Below the pieces are notes generated by a model. That model was not told the origin of the DNA, did not search any database, and saw only the letters and a program-made list of their open reading frames with translations. From contig PDSY01000013.1 in NCBI GenBank assembly GCA_002747105.1, positions 1-64,000 of the forward strand: 64,000 nt of DNA, written 5' to 3'. The translations under genes were made by a program, and so were the position numbers. Origin of the DNA: Flavobacteriales bacterium (lineage in GTDB: Bacteria > Bacteroidota > Bacteroidia > Flavobacteriales > Weeksellaceae). This document shows, in pieces, positions 55,333 to 63,524 of this stretch (position 1 is the stretch's first letter; every line of letters starts with the position of its first letter).

Positions 55333-55635
55333 ATGGCAATAGACGATATGGCACAACAGGCCGCAAAAGGTAAAGAATCAGAAGTAAGATACCTTACTCC
55401 TATTGATGTAAATACAAAATCTGACAAAAAATATTGTAGATTTAAAAAATACGGAATTAAGTATGTAGATTATAAAGATGCTAAATTCTTATTACAATTC
55501 GTAAACGAACAAGGTAAAATCTTACCAAGAAGATATACAGGAACTTCTTTGAAGTACCAAAGAAAAGTATCTGCTGCAATTAAGAGAGCAAGACACCTTG
55601 CTTTGATGCCTTATGTAACGGATTTATTAAAATAA
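55333..55635 (+). CDS. rpsR: 30S ribosomal protein S18
   Basis: 100 residues, with the Bacteroidota-type N-terminal extension before the core ([52 protein letters not shown]). Binds 16S rRNA with S6 in the 30S platform. 27 nt after rpsF; a 75-nt gap with a hairpin separates it from rplI. Retains one Cys near the start of the core. Confidence 0.97.
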   Translation: MAIDDMAQQAAKGKESEVRYLTPIDVNTKSDKKYCRFKKYGIKYVDYKDAKFLLQFVNEQGKILPRRYTGTSLKYQRKVSAAIKRARHLALMPYVTDLLK

Positions 55636-55644
55636 ACAAAAATT

Positions 55645-55680
55645 AACAATTATAGTTGTTGGCGAACGCCATTGTTCGCC
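55645..55680 (+). promoter_or_regulatory. Tandem hairpins between rpsR and rplI
   Basis: Two small palindromes in a row: AACAATTATAGTTGTT (55645-55660) and GGCGAAC / GTTCGCC around GCCATT (55661-55680). No T-run follows, so this is more likely an attenuating, processing or protein-binding structure than a full terminator. Confidence 0.5.
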
Positions 55681-55710
55681 TAACTTCTAAACTAAAAAAG
55701 GACAACAACA

Positions 55711-56256
55711 ATGGAAATTATTCTAAAAAAAGACATCGAATATTTAGGTCTTGAATTTGACGTGGTAAATGTAAAATCAGGATACGCAAGAAACTTCTTA
55801 ATTCCAAAAGGATATGCTGTTTTGGCTACTCCAAAGAAGAAAGCAGAATTAGCAGAAATCTTGGAAGCAAGAAAAGAAGAAGAAGCACAATTAATCGCTG
55901 ATGCTAATGCAAAAATTGAAAAGTTGAAAGAAATTTCTCTTACAATTACTACTAAAGCAGGTGATAAAGGTAAATTATTCGGTTCTATCAACAATGCGAA
56001 ATTAGCAGAAGAATTAGCTAACAAAGGATTGGAAATCGATAGAAAATATATCAAAATCCCTGGAAACACGATTAAGAGAACAGGGAAATATGATGCTCTT
56101 GTAAGATTACACAGAGAGGTAGAGTACAATTTCGCTTTCGACATCGTTTCTGATGCTCCTCCAGTAGAGAAAAAGGAAAAACCAGCTAAAAAAGAAGAAA
56201 AAGTAGAGGAAAACAAAGAAGAAAATAAAGAAGAAAACACTTCTGAAGAAGCTTAA
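55711..56256 (+). CDS. rplI: 50S ribosomal protein L9 with a charged tail
   Basis: 181 residues; the core of about 148 is normal: MEIILKKDIEYLGLEFDVVN, GYARNFLIPKGYAVLATPKK, the long connecting helix, and GKLFGSINNAKLAEEL with the C-terminal domain. Residues about 150-181 are an added tail of Lys, Glu and Asn (KKEKPAKKEEKVEENKEENK) with short near-repeats, which is low complexity and probably disordered. Third gene of the S6-S18-L9 operon, closed by a terminator. Confidence 0.96.
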   Translation: MEIILKKDIEYLGLEFDVVNVKSGYARNFLIPKGYAVLATPKKKAELAEILEARKEEEAQLIADANAKIEKLKEISLTITTKAGDKGKLFGSINNAKLAEELANKGLEIDRKYIKIPGNTIKRTGKYDALVRLHREVEYNFAFDIVSDAPPVEKKEKPAKKEEKVEENKEENKEENTSEEA

Positions 56257-56278
56257 TTTGTTTTAACTACTTACCTAT

Positions 56279-56311
56279 AAAACCGACTTCAAAACGAAAG
56301 TCGGTTTTTTT
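56279..56311 (+). terminator. Terminator of the rpsF-rpsR-rplI operon
   Basis: Stem AAAACCGACTT / AAGTCGGTTTT around CAAAACGA, with a T-run, 22 nt past the rplI stop. Confidence 0.9.
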
Positions 56312-56361
56312 AGGCTTAAAATGTGTACCATTTTTTCAAAATAATTATTAAATTTGTCCTT

Positions 56362-57240
56362 ATGCTCAATCAATTTGTGTTTTACATTATTTTGTTGATT
56401 TCAAAACTTCCAATGAAAGTTTTGTATGTTGTTTCCGATATTATATTTTATACCAACGAATATATTATTGGTTATAGAAAAAAAGTGGTCAAAGAGAATA
56501 TCCGAAATTCTTTTCCCGATAAGTCAGCTGAAGAAATAGATAGCATAAGTACCCAATTTTTTAGAAATTTTTGTGATTATTTAGTTGAAATGATAAAATC
56601 TTTTACGATTACCTCCGATGAACTACACATTAGGGTTCAGCATATCAACCAAGATATTTTCAAGGAAGTAAAAGAAGAAGGGAAAAATGTCATCTTATTG
56701 GCAGGACATGTTTTTAATTGGGAATGGATGAATGCTTTTTCCATGAAAATTCCCCAGAAAAAGGCTCATCCTGTATATAGAATTATGCAAAATCAATTTT
56801 GGGAGAAAAAAATTAAACTCATCAGAAATAAATACGGAAACGAATCTTTGGAAGCCAAGCAAGTCATTCGGCATATCTTAAAAAATCAAAATAATGGAGA
56901 TGCTTGTTATATGTTCGTTGCCGACCAAACACCCAATGTGGTGGAATACGGCATTAATTTTCTTCATCAAAGAACACCTGTATTTATAGGTTACGATAAA
57001 TTGGCTACGAAATTGGATTTGGGATTCATCTACTGCGATATTAAAAAGGTAAAAAGAGGTTATTATCAAGTGAATTACTACCGTATTTACCCTGAAAACG
57101 AAAAATTTGAAGAATTTGAAATCGTAAAAAAATTTCATCAATCTTTGGAAAAAACTTTGGCTAAAAATCCCGCTAATTATTTGTGGAGTCACAGAAAATG
57201 GAAGTATCAAGACCTAATAAAAAAGATGATAACGTCATGA
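56362..57240 (+). CDS. LpxL/HtrB-type lipid acyltransferase
   Basis: 292 residues of the lysophospholipid/lipid A acyltransferase family at the inner membrane. The start at 56362 begins MLNQFVFYIILLISKLPMKV, the usual single anchor; an ATG 13 codons upstream adds a less likely extension, and a TAAATTTG -7 element lies at 56349-56356, between the two. Catalytic H-x4-E is in LLAGHVFNWEWMNAF near 118; other family segments are RKKVVKENIRNSFPDKS near 38, FVADQTPN near 180 and NPANYLWSHRKWKY near 270. Probably adds a secondary acyl chain to lipid A. Its stop overlaps the glycosyltransferase start by 4 nt. Confidence 0.88.
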   Translation: MLNQFVFYIILLISKLPMKVLYVVSDIIFYTNEYIIGYRKKVVKENIRNSFPDKSAEEIDSISTQFFRNFCDYLVEMIKSFTITSDELHIRVQHINQDIFKEVKEEGKNVILLAGHVFNWEWMNAFSMKIPQKKAHPVYRIMQNQFWEKKIKLIRNKYGNESLEAKQVIRHILKNQNNGDACYMFVADQTPNVVEYGINFLHQRTPVFIGYDKLATKLDLGFIYCDIKKVKRGYYQVNYYRIYPENEKFEEFEIVKKFHQSLEKTLAKNPANYLWSHRKWKYQDLIKKMITS

Positions 57241-58199
57241 AAATAGCCATCGCCATACTCAATTGGAATGGAAAAAAATGGTTGGAAAAGTTTTTACCTA
57301 GCGTTATTTTGCATTCTCAAAATGCGGAAATTCATATCATCGACAATGCATCCACGGATGATTCTGTTGCTTTCGTCAAAGCACATTTCCCAAGTGTTAA
57401 AATCATTATTAATAAAAAAAATAAAGGTTTCGCAGGCGGATATAATGAGGGATTAAAAAGTATTGATGCGGATATTTTTTGTTTGCTCAATTCGGATGTA
57501 GAAGTCACTGAAAATTGGCTCACTCCCATTATTGATTTATTTAAAAAAGATAGTGACATTGCCGTTGTTCAGCCGAAAGTTTTAGATTATTCTCGAAAAG
57601 AATATTTTGAATTTGCAGGTGCAGGAGGCGGAATGATAGACAATCTGGGCTATCCATATTGCAGAGGCAGGATTTTTGAAAAAGTAGAAAAAGACCATGG
57701 GCAATATAACGACGAAACGGAAATTTTTTGGGCATCGGGTTGTGCTTTTTTCATAAGAAGTAAGGATTTTTGGAGCGAAAATGGATTTGATGAAAGGTTT
57801 TTTGCTCATCAGGAGGAAATTGACCTTTGTTGGAGGTTGAAAAACAAAAACAAAAAAGTGTTTTATTGTGGGCAATCCGAAATTTACCATATAGGAGGAG
57901 CGACACTTCAAAAGCAAAGTCCTCGAAAAACCTACCTTAATTTTAGAAACAACCTTTCGATGTTGCTGAAAAACCTACCTTCTCCCCTACTTTTCCCACT
58001 GATTTTCTTTAGATTATGTTTGGACGGAATAGCGGGAGTTCGGTTTTTGTTACAAGGAAAATGGAAACATACTTTAGCCATTATCAAAGCACATTTTGGA
58101 TTTTATGCACAGGCTAAAACAACCTTTAAAATGCGTTCTCAGCACCAAATGAAAAATTATTTTCAAACCAAATGGATTATTTTCAGGCACTTTCTTTAA
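57237..58199 (+). CDS. Family 2 glycosyltransferase
   Basis: 320 residues of GT-A fold. The ATG at 57237 overlaps the preceding TGA in ATGA, a coupled arrangement; a longer frame from 57183 is less likely. Motifs: IAILNWNGKKWLEKFLPS near 5, IHIIDNASTDDSVAFV near 35, NKGFAGGYNEGL near 65, DXD-type FCLLNSDVEVTENWL near 83, FWASGCAFFIRSKDFW near 165 and the acceptor-site FAHQEEIDLCWRLK near 192. C-terminal hydrophobic stretch (about 265-285) may attach it to the membrane. Resembles rhamnosyl/wbbL-type enzymes; with the acyltransferase it suggests lipid A or cell-surface glycan work. Confidence 0.88.
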   Translation: MKIAIAILNWNGKKWLEKFLPSVILHSQNAEIHIIDNASTDDSVAFVKAHFPSVKIIINKKNKGFAGGYNEGLKSIDADIFCLLNSDVEVTENWLTPIIDLFKKDSDIAVVQPKVLDYSRKEYFEFAGAGGGMIDNLGYPYCRGRIFEKVEKDHGQYNDETEIFWASGCAFFIRSKDFWSENGFDERFFAHQEEIDLCWRLKNKNKKVFYCGQSEIYHIGGATLQKQSPRKTYLNFRNNLSMLLKNLPSPLLFPLIFFRLCLDGIAGVRFLLQGKWKHTLAIIKAHFGFYAQAKTTFKMRSQHQMKNYFQTKWIIFRHFL

Positions 58200-58223
58200 A
58201 ATAAAATTGTTAAATTTACACCA

Positions 58224-59162
58224 ATGTTATTAGAAATTAAAAAATTACATTTTTCTTATCCTGACCAAAAGGAACTATTTACCAATATTCATTTGCAAAT
58301 GGATGAGGGTAAAATTATCGCTATCGCAGGAGAAAGTGGTTGTGGAAAATCTACCCTTCTGAATATCATTTATGGAAAATTGGATTGGCAAGAGGGCGAA
58401 ATTATATTCAACGAGAGGAAACTTTTAGGTCCCAAAGGTAATTTGGTCCCAGGGGAAAATGATATGAAAATGGTTTCTCAGGGTTATGATTTGATGCTCT
58501 ACGCAAGTGTGGAAGCGAATATTGGGCAATTTATTTCTAATATCGACTTGGAAGAAAAAGAAGAAAAAGTACGAGAACTATTGTATTTAGTAGGTTTAGA
58601 AAACGATGCGAAACGGAAACCTATCAATTTAAGTGGTGGACAACAACAGAGAGTTGCTATCGCAAGAGCTTTATCTGTATTACCCAAATTATTGATTTTA
58701 GATGAACCTTTCAGTAATTTGGATTTTTCTCGGAAAATTCAGTTGAGAAAACGCCTTTTCGATTACGCCAAAAAACACAATATAACCATTATTATTTCCA
58801 CCCACGAATTGCAGGAGGTGATGCCTTGGCTTGACCAAATTATCATATTAAAAGAAGGTCGTTTGATTCAAGATGACAGTCCAATGGAGACTTTTTTGGC
58901 TCCTTATAATCATTATGTGTCTCAACTTTTCGGAGAGGTCAATACCTTAACCAACCAACAAATGAAATCGCTTAATTTAAAGCAAGATTTTGTTTATCCT
59001 CACCAAATCATCCTAAGCGAAGAAGGTTTTAAAGCCCAAGTTTTGGAGAGTAGATTTGCGGGAAGTTATTTCTGGAATTTAATACAAATTAATGATATTC
59101 AATTCATCATGTATTCTCAACAAAAAATACAAGGTGATATTAAAGTAAAATTCAAGCTGTAA
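58224..59162 (+). CDS. ABC transporter ATP-binding protein
   Basis: 312 residues. ABC domain with Walker A IAGESGCGKSTLLNIIYG near 35, a Q-loop segment KMVSQGYDLMLYASVEANIG near 90, signature NLSGGQQQRVAIARAL near 135, Walker B LLILDEPFSNLDFSRK and H-loop IIISTHELQEV. The C-terminal 90 residues (about 225-312, LFGEVNTLTNQQMKSLNLKQ) resemble the regulatory tail of MalK/PotA-type ATPases. No permease or binding protein is adjacent, so the cargo is unknown. 24 nt after the glycosyltransferase. Confidence 0.85.
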   Translation: MLLEIKKLHFSYPDQKELFTNIHLQMDEGKIIAIAGESGCGKSTLLNIIYGKLDWQEGEIIFNERKLLGPKGNLVPGENDMKMVSQGYDLMLYASVEANIGQFISNIDLEEKEEKVRELLYLVGLENDAKRKPINLSGGQQQRVAIARALSVLPKLLILDEPFSNLDFSRKIQLRKRLFDYAKKHNITIIISTHELQEVMPWLDQIIILKEGRLIQDDSPMETFLAPYNHYVSQLFGEVNTLTNQQMKSLNLKQDFVYPHQIILSEEGFKAQVLESRFAGSYFWNLIQINDIQFIMYSQQKIQGDIKVKFKL

Positions 59163-59196
59163 TCCACCATTTTTTCTACAAAAAAGTCATTTTTTC

Positions 59197-59227
59197 TTTG
59201 TTATAAAAAAATAAATATGTAAATTTG
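59197..59227 (+). promoter_or_regulatory. Promoter of tRNA-Cys
   Basis: TTTG at 59197-59200, exactly 19 nt, TAAATTTG at 59220-59227: a perfect match to the Bacteroidota consensus, 16 nt before the tRNA. Confidence 0.75.
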
Positions 59228-59243
59228 CACAACTAAAAAACAT

Positions 59244-59314
59244 GGTCCTGTGGCCGAGTGGCTAGGCAGTGGTCTGCAACACCATCTACAGCGGTTCGAA
59301 TCCGCTCGGGACCT
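59244..59314 (+). tRNA. tRNA-Cys (anticodon GCA)
   Basis: 71-nt cloverleaf: acceptor GGTCCTG / CGGGACC, anticodon stem GTGGT / ACCAT with loop CTGCAAC (anticodon GCA), T arm AGCGG-TTCGAAT-CCGCT, discriminator T(U), as expected for Cys. CCA is not encoded, in contrast to tRNA-Arg in this window. Confidence 0.95.
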
Positions 59315-59324
59315 CAAGAGTATT

Positions 59325-59353
59325 AAAAGGAGTGAATTATCGCTCCTTTTTTT
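59325..59353 (+). terminator. Terminator of tRNA-Cys
   Basis: 10-bp stem AAAAGGAGTG / CGCTCCTTTT around AATTAT and a T run, 10 nt after the tRNA. Confidence 0.85.
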
Positions 59354-59391
59354 GTATATTTACACCTCAACAAATACCATTTAATTTAAAT

Positions 59392-60489
59392 ATGAAATTA
59401 AAAGAAGTTATTGCCAAAATCGAAGAACGAATTGCCATTCGACAAGCAGAAAGTTTTGATAATGTGGGGCTTTTATGCGGAAATAAAGAAAGAGAAGTTA
59501 CAGGAATTTTAGTTTGCCACGATGCTTTAGAAAGCGTTGTTGATGAAGCCATAGCGCAAAAAACAAACCTTATTGTTTGCTTTCATCCGATTATTTTTTC
59601 TGGATTAAAAAGCCTAACAGGAAAAAATTATGTAGAAAGAGCTGTCATAAAAGCCATTGAAAACAAAATTGCCATTTATGCCATCCATACGGCATTTGAC
59701 AATGATTATTTTGGAGTTAATTATCAAATTTGCAATGAATTAGGATTAGTGAATCAAAAAATATTAATGCCTAAAAAGCAAAACCTCCAACAATTGGTTT
59801 GCTATGTGCCGAAAAAGAAAGCCGAGCAAGTAAAGAGCGCCTTATTTGATGCAGGAGCAGGTAATATCGGATTTTACCAAGATTGTAGTTTTCAAGTCAA
59901 GGGCAAAGGTGGCTACACTCCAATTGAAGGAGCGAACCCTTATGCTGGAAAAGTAGGAGCACCCGAGAAGGCAAAAGAATACGAAATTTCCGTGATTTTT
60001 GAAGCCTATAAACAAGCTCAAGTTCTTTCGGCGATGAAAAAAGCTCATCCTTACGAAGAAGTTGCTTATCAGGTTTATTCGTTGGAAAATGATAATCAAT
60101 ATACAGGTTTGGGGAGATTTGGAGATTTGGAAAAACCAATGGACGAAAAAGATTTTTTACAAATGGTAAAAGATAAGTTTAATTTAGAAATAATTCGACA
60201 TTCCGAACTTTTGGGCAAGAAAATTAAGCGAGTAGGTGTTCTTGGCGGAAGTGGAGCAAGTGGAATTAAGTCGGCTCGTGCTAACAAATGTGATATTTAC
60301 CTAACAGGAGATGTAAAATATCATGATTTTTTTCAATCTGAAAATCAGATGGTTATAGCTGATATTGGACATTTTGAATCGGAACGATTTGTTGTTCATC
60401 AATTATTTGAAATTTTATCAGAAAAATTTACTAAATTTGCAGTCTTGGAGAGTATCCAAAAAACTAACCCCGTAAATTATTTTATTTAA
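59392..60489 (+). CDS. Nif3-like dinuclear metal protein
   Basis: 365 residues of the Nif3/YbgI family, a hexameric protein with a two-metal centre and unclear role; often annotated as GTP cyclohydrolase 1 type 2. The start at 59392 (MKLKEVIAKIEERIAIRQAE) lies after the tRNA-Cys terminator. N-terminal half: SFDNVGLLCGN, VCHDALESVVDEA, CFHPIIFSGLKSL near 60 and YAIHTAFDNDYFG near 95 carry the His/Asp ligands. A PII/CutA-like central domain (about 125-235, KKAEQVKSALFDAGAGNIGF) is inserted as in many long members. C-terminal ligands: LTGDVKYHDFFQSENQMV and DIGHFESERF. Followed 3 nt later by the coiled-coil gene, its usual partner. Confidence 0.9.
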   Translation: MKLKEVIAKIEERIAIRQAESFDNVGLLCGNKEREVTGILVCHDALESVVDEAIAQKTNLIVCFHPIIFSGLKSLTGKNYVERAVIKAIENKIAIYAIHTAFDNDYFGVNYQICNELGLVNQKILMPKKQNLQQLVCYVPKKKAEQVKSALFDAGAGNIGFYQDCSFQVKGKGGYTPIEGANPYAGKVGAPEKAKEYEISVIFEAYKQAQVLSAMKKAHPYEEVAYQVYSLENDNQYTGLGRFGDLEKPMDEKDFLQMVKDKFNLEIIRHSELLGKKIKRVGVLGGSGASGIKSARANKCDIYLTGDVKYHDFFQSENQMVIADIGHFESERFVVHQLFEILSEKFTKFAVLESIQKTNPVNYFI

Positions 60490-60492
60490 AAT

Positions 60493-61269
60493 ATGGCTAA
60501 GAAAAAAGAAATCACTGTTGAAGAAAAATTGAGAGCTTTATATGACTTACAAATCATTGACTCTCGATTAGATGAAATTCGTAATACAAGAGGAGAACTT
60601 CCAATGGAAGTAGAAGATTTGGAAAACGAAATCGCTGGACAGAAAAAACGCTCCGAAAAAATTGAGGAAGAAATCAAGGCGAAAAATGGAGAGATTAATG
60701 AAAAGAAAGAATTAATCAACCATGCTAATACTTTAATTGAAAAGTATAAAAAACAGCAGGATTCTGTAAGAAATAATAAAGAGTACGAAGCGCTAGAAAA
60801 AGAGATTGAATATCAGGATTTAGAGATTCAGTTGGCAGAGAAGAGAATTAAAGAATATACTGCGAATATCGCTCATAAAAACGAAAAATTAGATGAGTTG
60901 AATGCAGAAATCAAAGAAAACAAAAAACACTTAAAATTCAAAAAAGAAGAATTGGAAGATTTGATTTCTGAAACGCAAAAAGAAGAGGAATTTTTACTAG
61001 AAAAATCGGAAGAATTTGCCCAAAAAGTACAAGGTAGATTGTTAAAATCTTACAAGCGAATCAGAACCAATTGTAAAAATGGATTGGCAGTAGTAGGTCT
61101 TGAAAGAGGTGCACCAAAAGGTTCATTCTTTACATTGCCACCACAAAAGCAAATGGAAATTGCACAAAGAAAGAAAATCATTATCGATGAGTATTCTGGA
61201 AAAATCTTAGTAGATGAGGAATTACTTAACGAAGAAACCGAAAAAATGAAAAAAGTGATTAAATTTTAA
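60493..61269 (+). CDS. Coiled-coil protein of the zinc-ribbon (DUF164) family lacking the zinc cysteines
   Basis: 258 residues. Residues about 10-185 are one long antiparallel coiled coil (VEDLENEIAGQKKRSEKIEE, KKQQDSVRNNKEYEALEKEI). The C-terminal part aligns in layout with the C4 zinc ribbon of this family (NGLAVVGLERGAPKGSFFTL, then PPQKQMEIAQRKKIIIDEYS), but the four Cys positions are replaced (APKGS and DEYSGKI). It still follows the Nif3 gene, as it does in many bacteria. The family is involved in cell division or membrane processes in some species; here function is unknown. Ended by a terminator. Confidence 0.85.
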   Translation: MAKKKEITVEEKLRALYDLQIIDSRLDEIRNTRGELPMEVEDLENEIAGQKKRSEKIEEEIKAKNGEINEKKELINHANTLIEKYKKQQDSVRNNKEYEALEKEIEYQDLEIQLAEKRIKEYTANIAHKNEKLDELNAEIKENKKHLKFKKEELEDLISETQKEEEFLLEKSEEFAQKVQGRLLKSYKRIRTNCKNGLAVVGLERGAPKGSFFTLPPQKQMEIAQRKKIIIDEYSGKILVDEELLNEETEKMKKVIKF

Positions 61270-61290
61270 TATTTAATTTTTTTATTCCAA

Positions 61291-61330
61291 CGAAAAATCG
61301 TCTAAAAATAATTTTTAGACGATTTTTTTT
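61291..61330. terminator. Bidirectional terminator after the coiled-coil gene
   Basis: Stem AAATCGTCTAAAAAT / ATTTTTAGACGATTT with A- and T-tracts on both sides. Nearly the same stem as the terminator at 41169-41206. Confidence 0.9.
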
Positions 61331-61387
61331 ATGGAGAATTGATGCTAGGATAATATAGAAAATAGACTACTCAATATAGCCTATTCT

Positions 61388-61411
61388 ATTCACCTAAAAA
61401 TGGTCTAACTT
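61388..61411. repeat. 24-nt direct repeat, copy 1
   Basis: Exact 24-nt match (from ATTCACCTAAAA to TCTAACTT) to 62821-62844, same orientation. This copy lies outside any gene, between the coiled-coil and esterase genes, and equals the last codons, stop and downstream bases of the HAD gene. Confidence 0.9.
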
Positions 61412-61450
61412 TAAGATAATCACCTGATAAACTATTAATTATATACAATA

Positions 61451-62617
61451 TTAAGAAATGTTTATTCTTTTATATTTTTCAAGCTCTTTAATTAATTTAC
61501 TTTTTTCTTCTTCAGAATAAATGTCTGATTCAGATATGGATTTATTAAACTCCTTAACTGTTTGAGAAATTTCTTTTTTTAATTGTATCTGAGCATCTAT
61601 AATATATAAATAGGCTTCTGAGAAGTTGGGGTAAGAATTCACTAAAATTCGCCAAGCTTCAATAGCTTTTTCATATTCTTTTTCGTTGTAGAAGAACCAG
61701 CCTTTGCCATTTAATATCCCTAGAGAAAACGCTATTTTTTTTCCATAAATAGTAGTGATTTCCTTTTCCAAGGAATTGAAAATATGCAAATCATTTTGTT
61801 GATTAGAAATGTATTTAGATTGTATTTTAGACCAATCTTCAAATATTTCATAGAGTGAAGTTCCAATTGTCAAACCTGGGGTTACATTGTGGTCTGCTTC
61901 TTTAAAAAGAAACCCTTTACAATCTAATTTGGGATTATTGAGTTTTTTAATCGTGGAATCCATTTTATTAAAGTCTGAGGGGTAGTCATTTCCAATTCCA
62001 AAACGATAATATTTTTTTGAATTAAAGACTTGGTTTTCTATTGTCTTTATTGAATCAGTTAAATCGACATTTTTTTGAGTAAAAAATGGACTTAATGAAA
62101 TAACCGCATTTAATTCATTAATTCTTGAAATTAGCAGAGAACTTGTGAAATAACCATAGCGCGAATGTCCTATAAATAGTCTGAATTGGGAAGCATTGTA
62201 TTGCTTTTCAGCGAGAGGTATCAGTTCTTCAAATAAAAACTTCTCATTCTCACCTGCTAATCCTTTGTCGCTTGAAACTTTGTGCAATGTTTCTAAGTAA
62301 CGATACTTTTGTTCTGATTCAATGCTAATAATTATGGCAGAAGGCATTTGTTCATTGCTCGTGAGGTAATCAATGGTATTTAAAATATAGTTATGACTTC
62401 TTTGATTTTGTCGATCAAAAATAATTATCAAAGGGTAATCACGATTTTGGTTCTTTTGCCATTCAAATGGAACAGTAATCGTGATATTTTTGTTAAAACC
62501 TAAATATTTTGAGGCTACAATTGTATCTGATATTTTTTTATATCTCTCATAGTTCTGACCAAATAAAGTATTTGAACAGATTAAAATTAATAAGAGAAGA
62601 CAAGCAGTTTTTTTCAT
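61451..62617 (-). CDS. Secreted esterase (esterase D / Fes type) with TPR-like tail
   Basis: 388 residues. Sec signal MKKTACLLLLILICSNTLFG. The hydrolase domain (about 25-260) shows DYPLIIIFDRQNQRSHNYIL near 60, nucleophile motif LFIGHSRYGYFTSSLL near 150 (G-x-S-x-G) and the likely His in FKEADHNVTPGL near 240, the plan of the putative esterase family PF00756 that includes siderophore and S-formylglutathione esterases. Residues about 285-335 form a TPR-like pair (GKGWFFYNEKEYEKAIEAWR). Substrate unknown. The gene lies between two 24-nt direct repeats, which suggests that it arrived as an insertion. Confidence 0.8.
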   Translation of the reverse strand: MKKTACLLLLILICSNTLFGQNYERYKKISDTIVASKYLGFNKNITITVPFEWQKNQNRDYPLIIIFDRQNQRSHNYILNTIDYLTSNEQMPSAIIISIESEQKYRYLETLHKVSSDKGLAGENEKFLFEELIPLAEKQYNASQFRLFIGHSRYGYFTSSLLISRINELNAVISLSPFFTQKNVDLTDSIKTIENQVFNSKKYYRFGIGNDYPSDFNKMDSTIKKLNNPKLDCKGFLFKEADHNVTPGLTIGTSLYEIFEDWSKIQSKYISNQQNDLHIFNSLEKEITTIYGKKIAFSLGILNGKGWFFYNEKEYEKAIEAWRILVNSYPNFSEAYLYIIDAQIQLKKEISQTVKEFNKSISESDIYSEEEKSKLIKELEKYKRINIS

Positions 62618-62820
62618 TCGTTTTTAATATTTGTAACACTAAGCTTTACTTTTAATCTCTTTGTAATAAAGTAATTCTGGGTCTCCATCATCTAATCCGT
62701 TTAAATGAATATTCTTTCGCTCTGGGTATCCATATTGTCTTCAACTTAGAATACTATTTCGCAACGCTGTTACTGTTTGCACACAACGATAATATAAAAA
62801 CACCCAAACCAACCTCTTTC
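62618..62820. other. Noncoding spacer upstream of the esterase gene
   Basis: About 200 nt without an open frame or clear hairpin. It is less AT-rich than the other spacers in part (near 62700-62790) and looks like decayed coding or inserted DNA, but nothing in it is recognised. Confidence 0.4.
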
Positions 62821-62844
62821 ATTCACCTAAAAATGGTCTAACTT
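62821..62844. repeat. 24-nt direct repeat, copy 2
   Basis: Exact match to 61388-61411. This copy overlaps the end of the HAD gene: it holds the codons for LDHF, the TAG stop (62827-62829) and 6 bases beyond. Confidence 0.9.
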
Positions 62845-63483
62845 ATCTATCTCCAACTCTTTATAATCATCTACAAGAATATTCGCCTTGCTATAATCTT
62901 GCAATTTTGAATGTTCGCTTTGATAAGCTGCACAGAAAATCTCGGCACGATGAGCCGCTAAAATTCCATTGGTAGAATCTTCGATAACCATACAGTTTTC
63001 TTTAGGTTCATTTGCCATTTCGGCGGCTTTAACGAAAATTTCAGGGTTAGGCTTAGACTCTTTTAAATCTGCTCCACTGATTTTCCCAATAAAATACTGC
63101 TCCAAATCAAACTTTTCAAAAACCCAATTAATCGTATTCATACTCGCCGAAGAAGCCAATACCAACTTGATTCCATTATCATAATAATGCTGAATAATCT
63201 CCCTTACGCCTTCTATTAAATCAAAATCGGGATCATTATCAAAATAATTTTTAAAATAAGCTCTTTTGGTATTGATGAGTTCATCTGTGGTTTTGTCGAG
63301 TTGAAATTCCTGAATCAAATGATTGCACACTTTTTTCGTGGAAGCTCCTGTAAATGAAGTATAAAGCTCCTCGGAAACCTCCATATTAAAGTCTTCAAAC
63401 ATTTTGAAATAGGCTTTTCTATGAAGTGGTTCGGTATTGACAATCACTCCATCCATATCGAATAAAACGGCTTTTAAAGGCAT
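62827..63483 (-). CDS. HAD-IA phosphatase, beta-phosphoglucomutase-like
   Basis: 218 residues. Motif I KAVLFDMDGVIVNTEPLHRK at the N-terminus, a four-helix cap (about 17-80), motif II LVLASSASMNTINWV near 110, motif III Lys in GADLKESKPNPEIFVKAAEM near 140 and motif IV CMVIEDSTNGILAAHRAEI near 165. The layout fits beta-phosphoglucomutase-like sugar phosphatases, although the second Asp of motif I and cap residues do not decide between mutase and phosphatase. The last five codons lie in a 24-nt direct repeat. Confidence 0.88.
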   Translation of the reverse strand: MPLKAVLFDMDGVIVNTEPLHRKAYFKMFEDFNMEVSEELYTSFTGASTKKVCNHLIQEFQLDKTTDELINTKRAYFKNYFDNDPDFDLIEGVREIIQHYYDNGIKLVLASSASMNTINWVFEKFDLEQYFIGKISGADLKESKPNPEIFVKAAEMANEPKENCMVIEDSTNGILAAHRAEIFCAAYQSEHSKLQDYSKANILVDDYKELEIDKLDHF

Positions 63484-63524
63484 ATTTTTTTATTTTTTAT
63501 TAATTGTTCACAAAACTACAAAAA

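Noticed and set aside
57183-57236. Longer N-terminus of the glycosyltransferase
   Set aside because: The extra 18 codons overlap the acyltransferase gene and lack family similarity; ATGA coupling at 57237 is the normal pattern.
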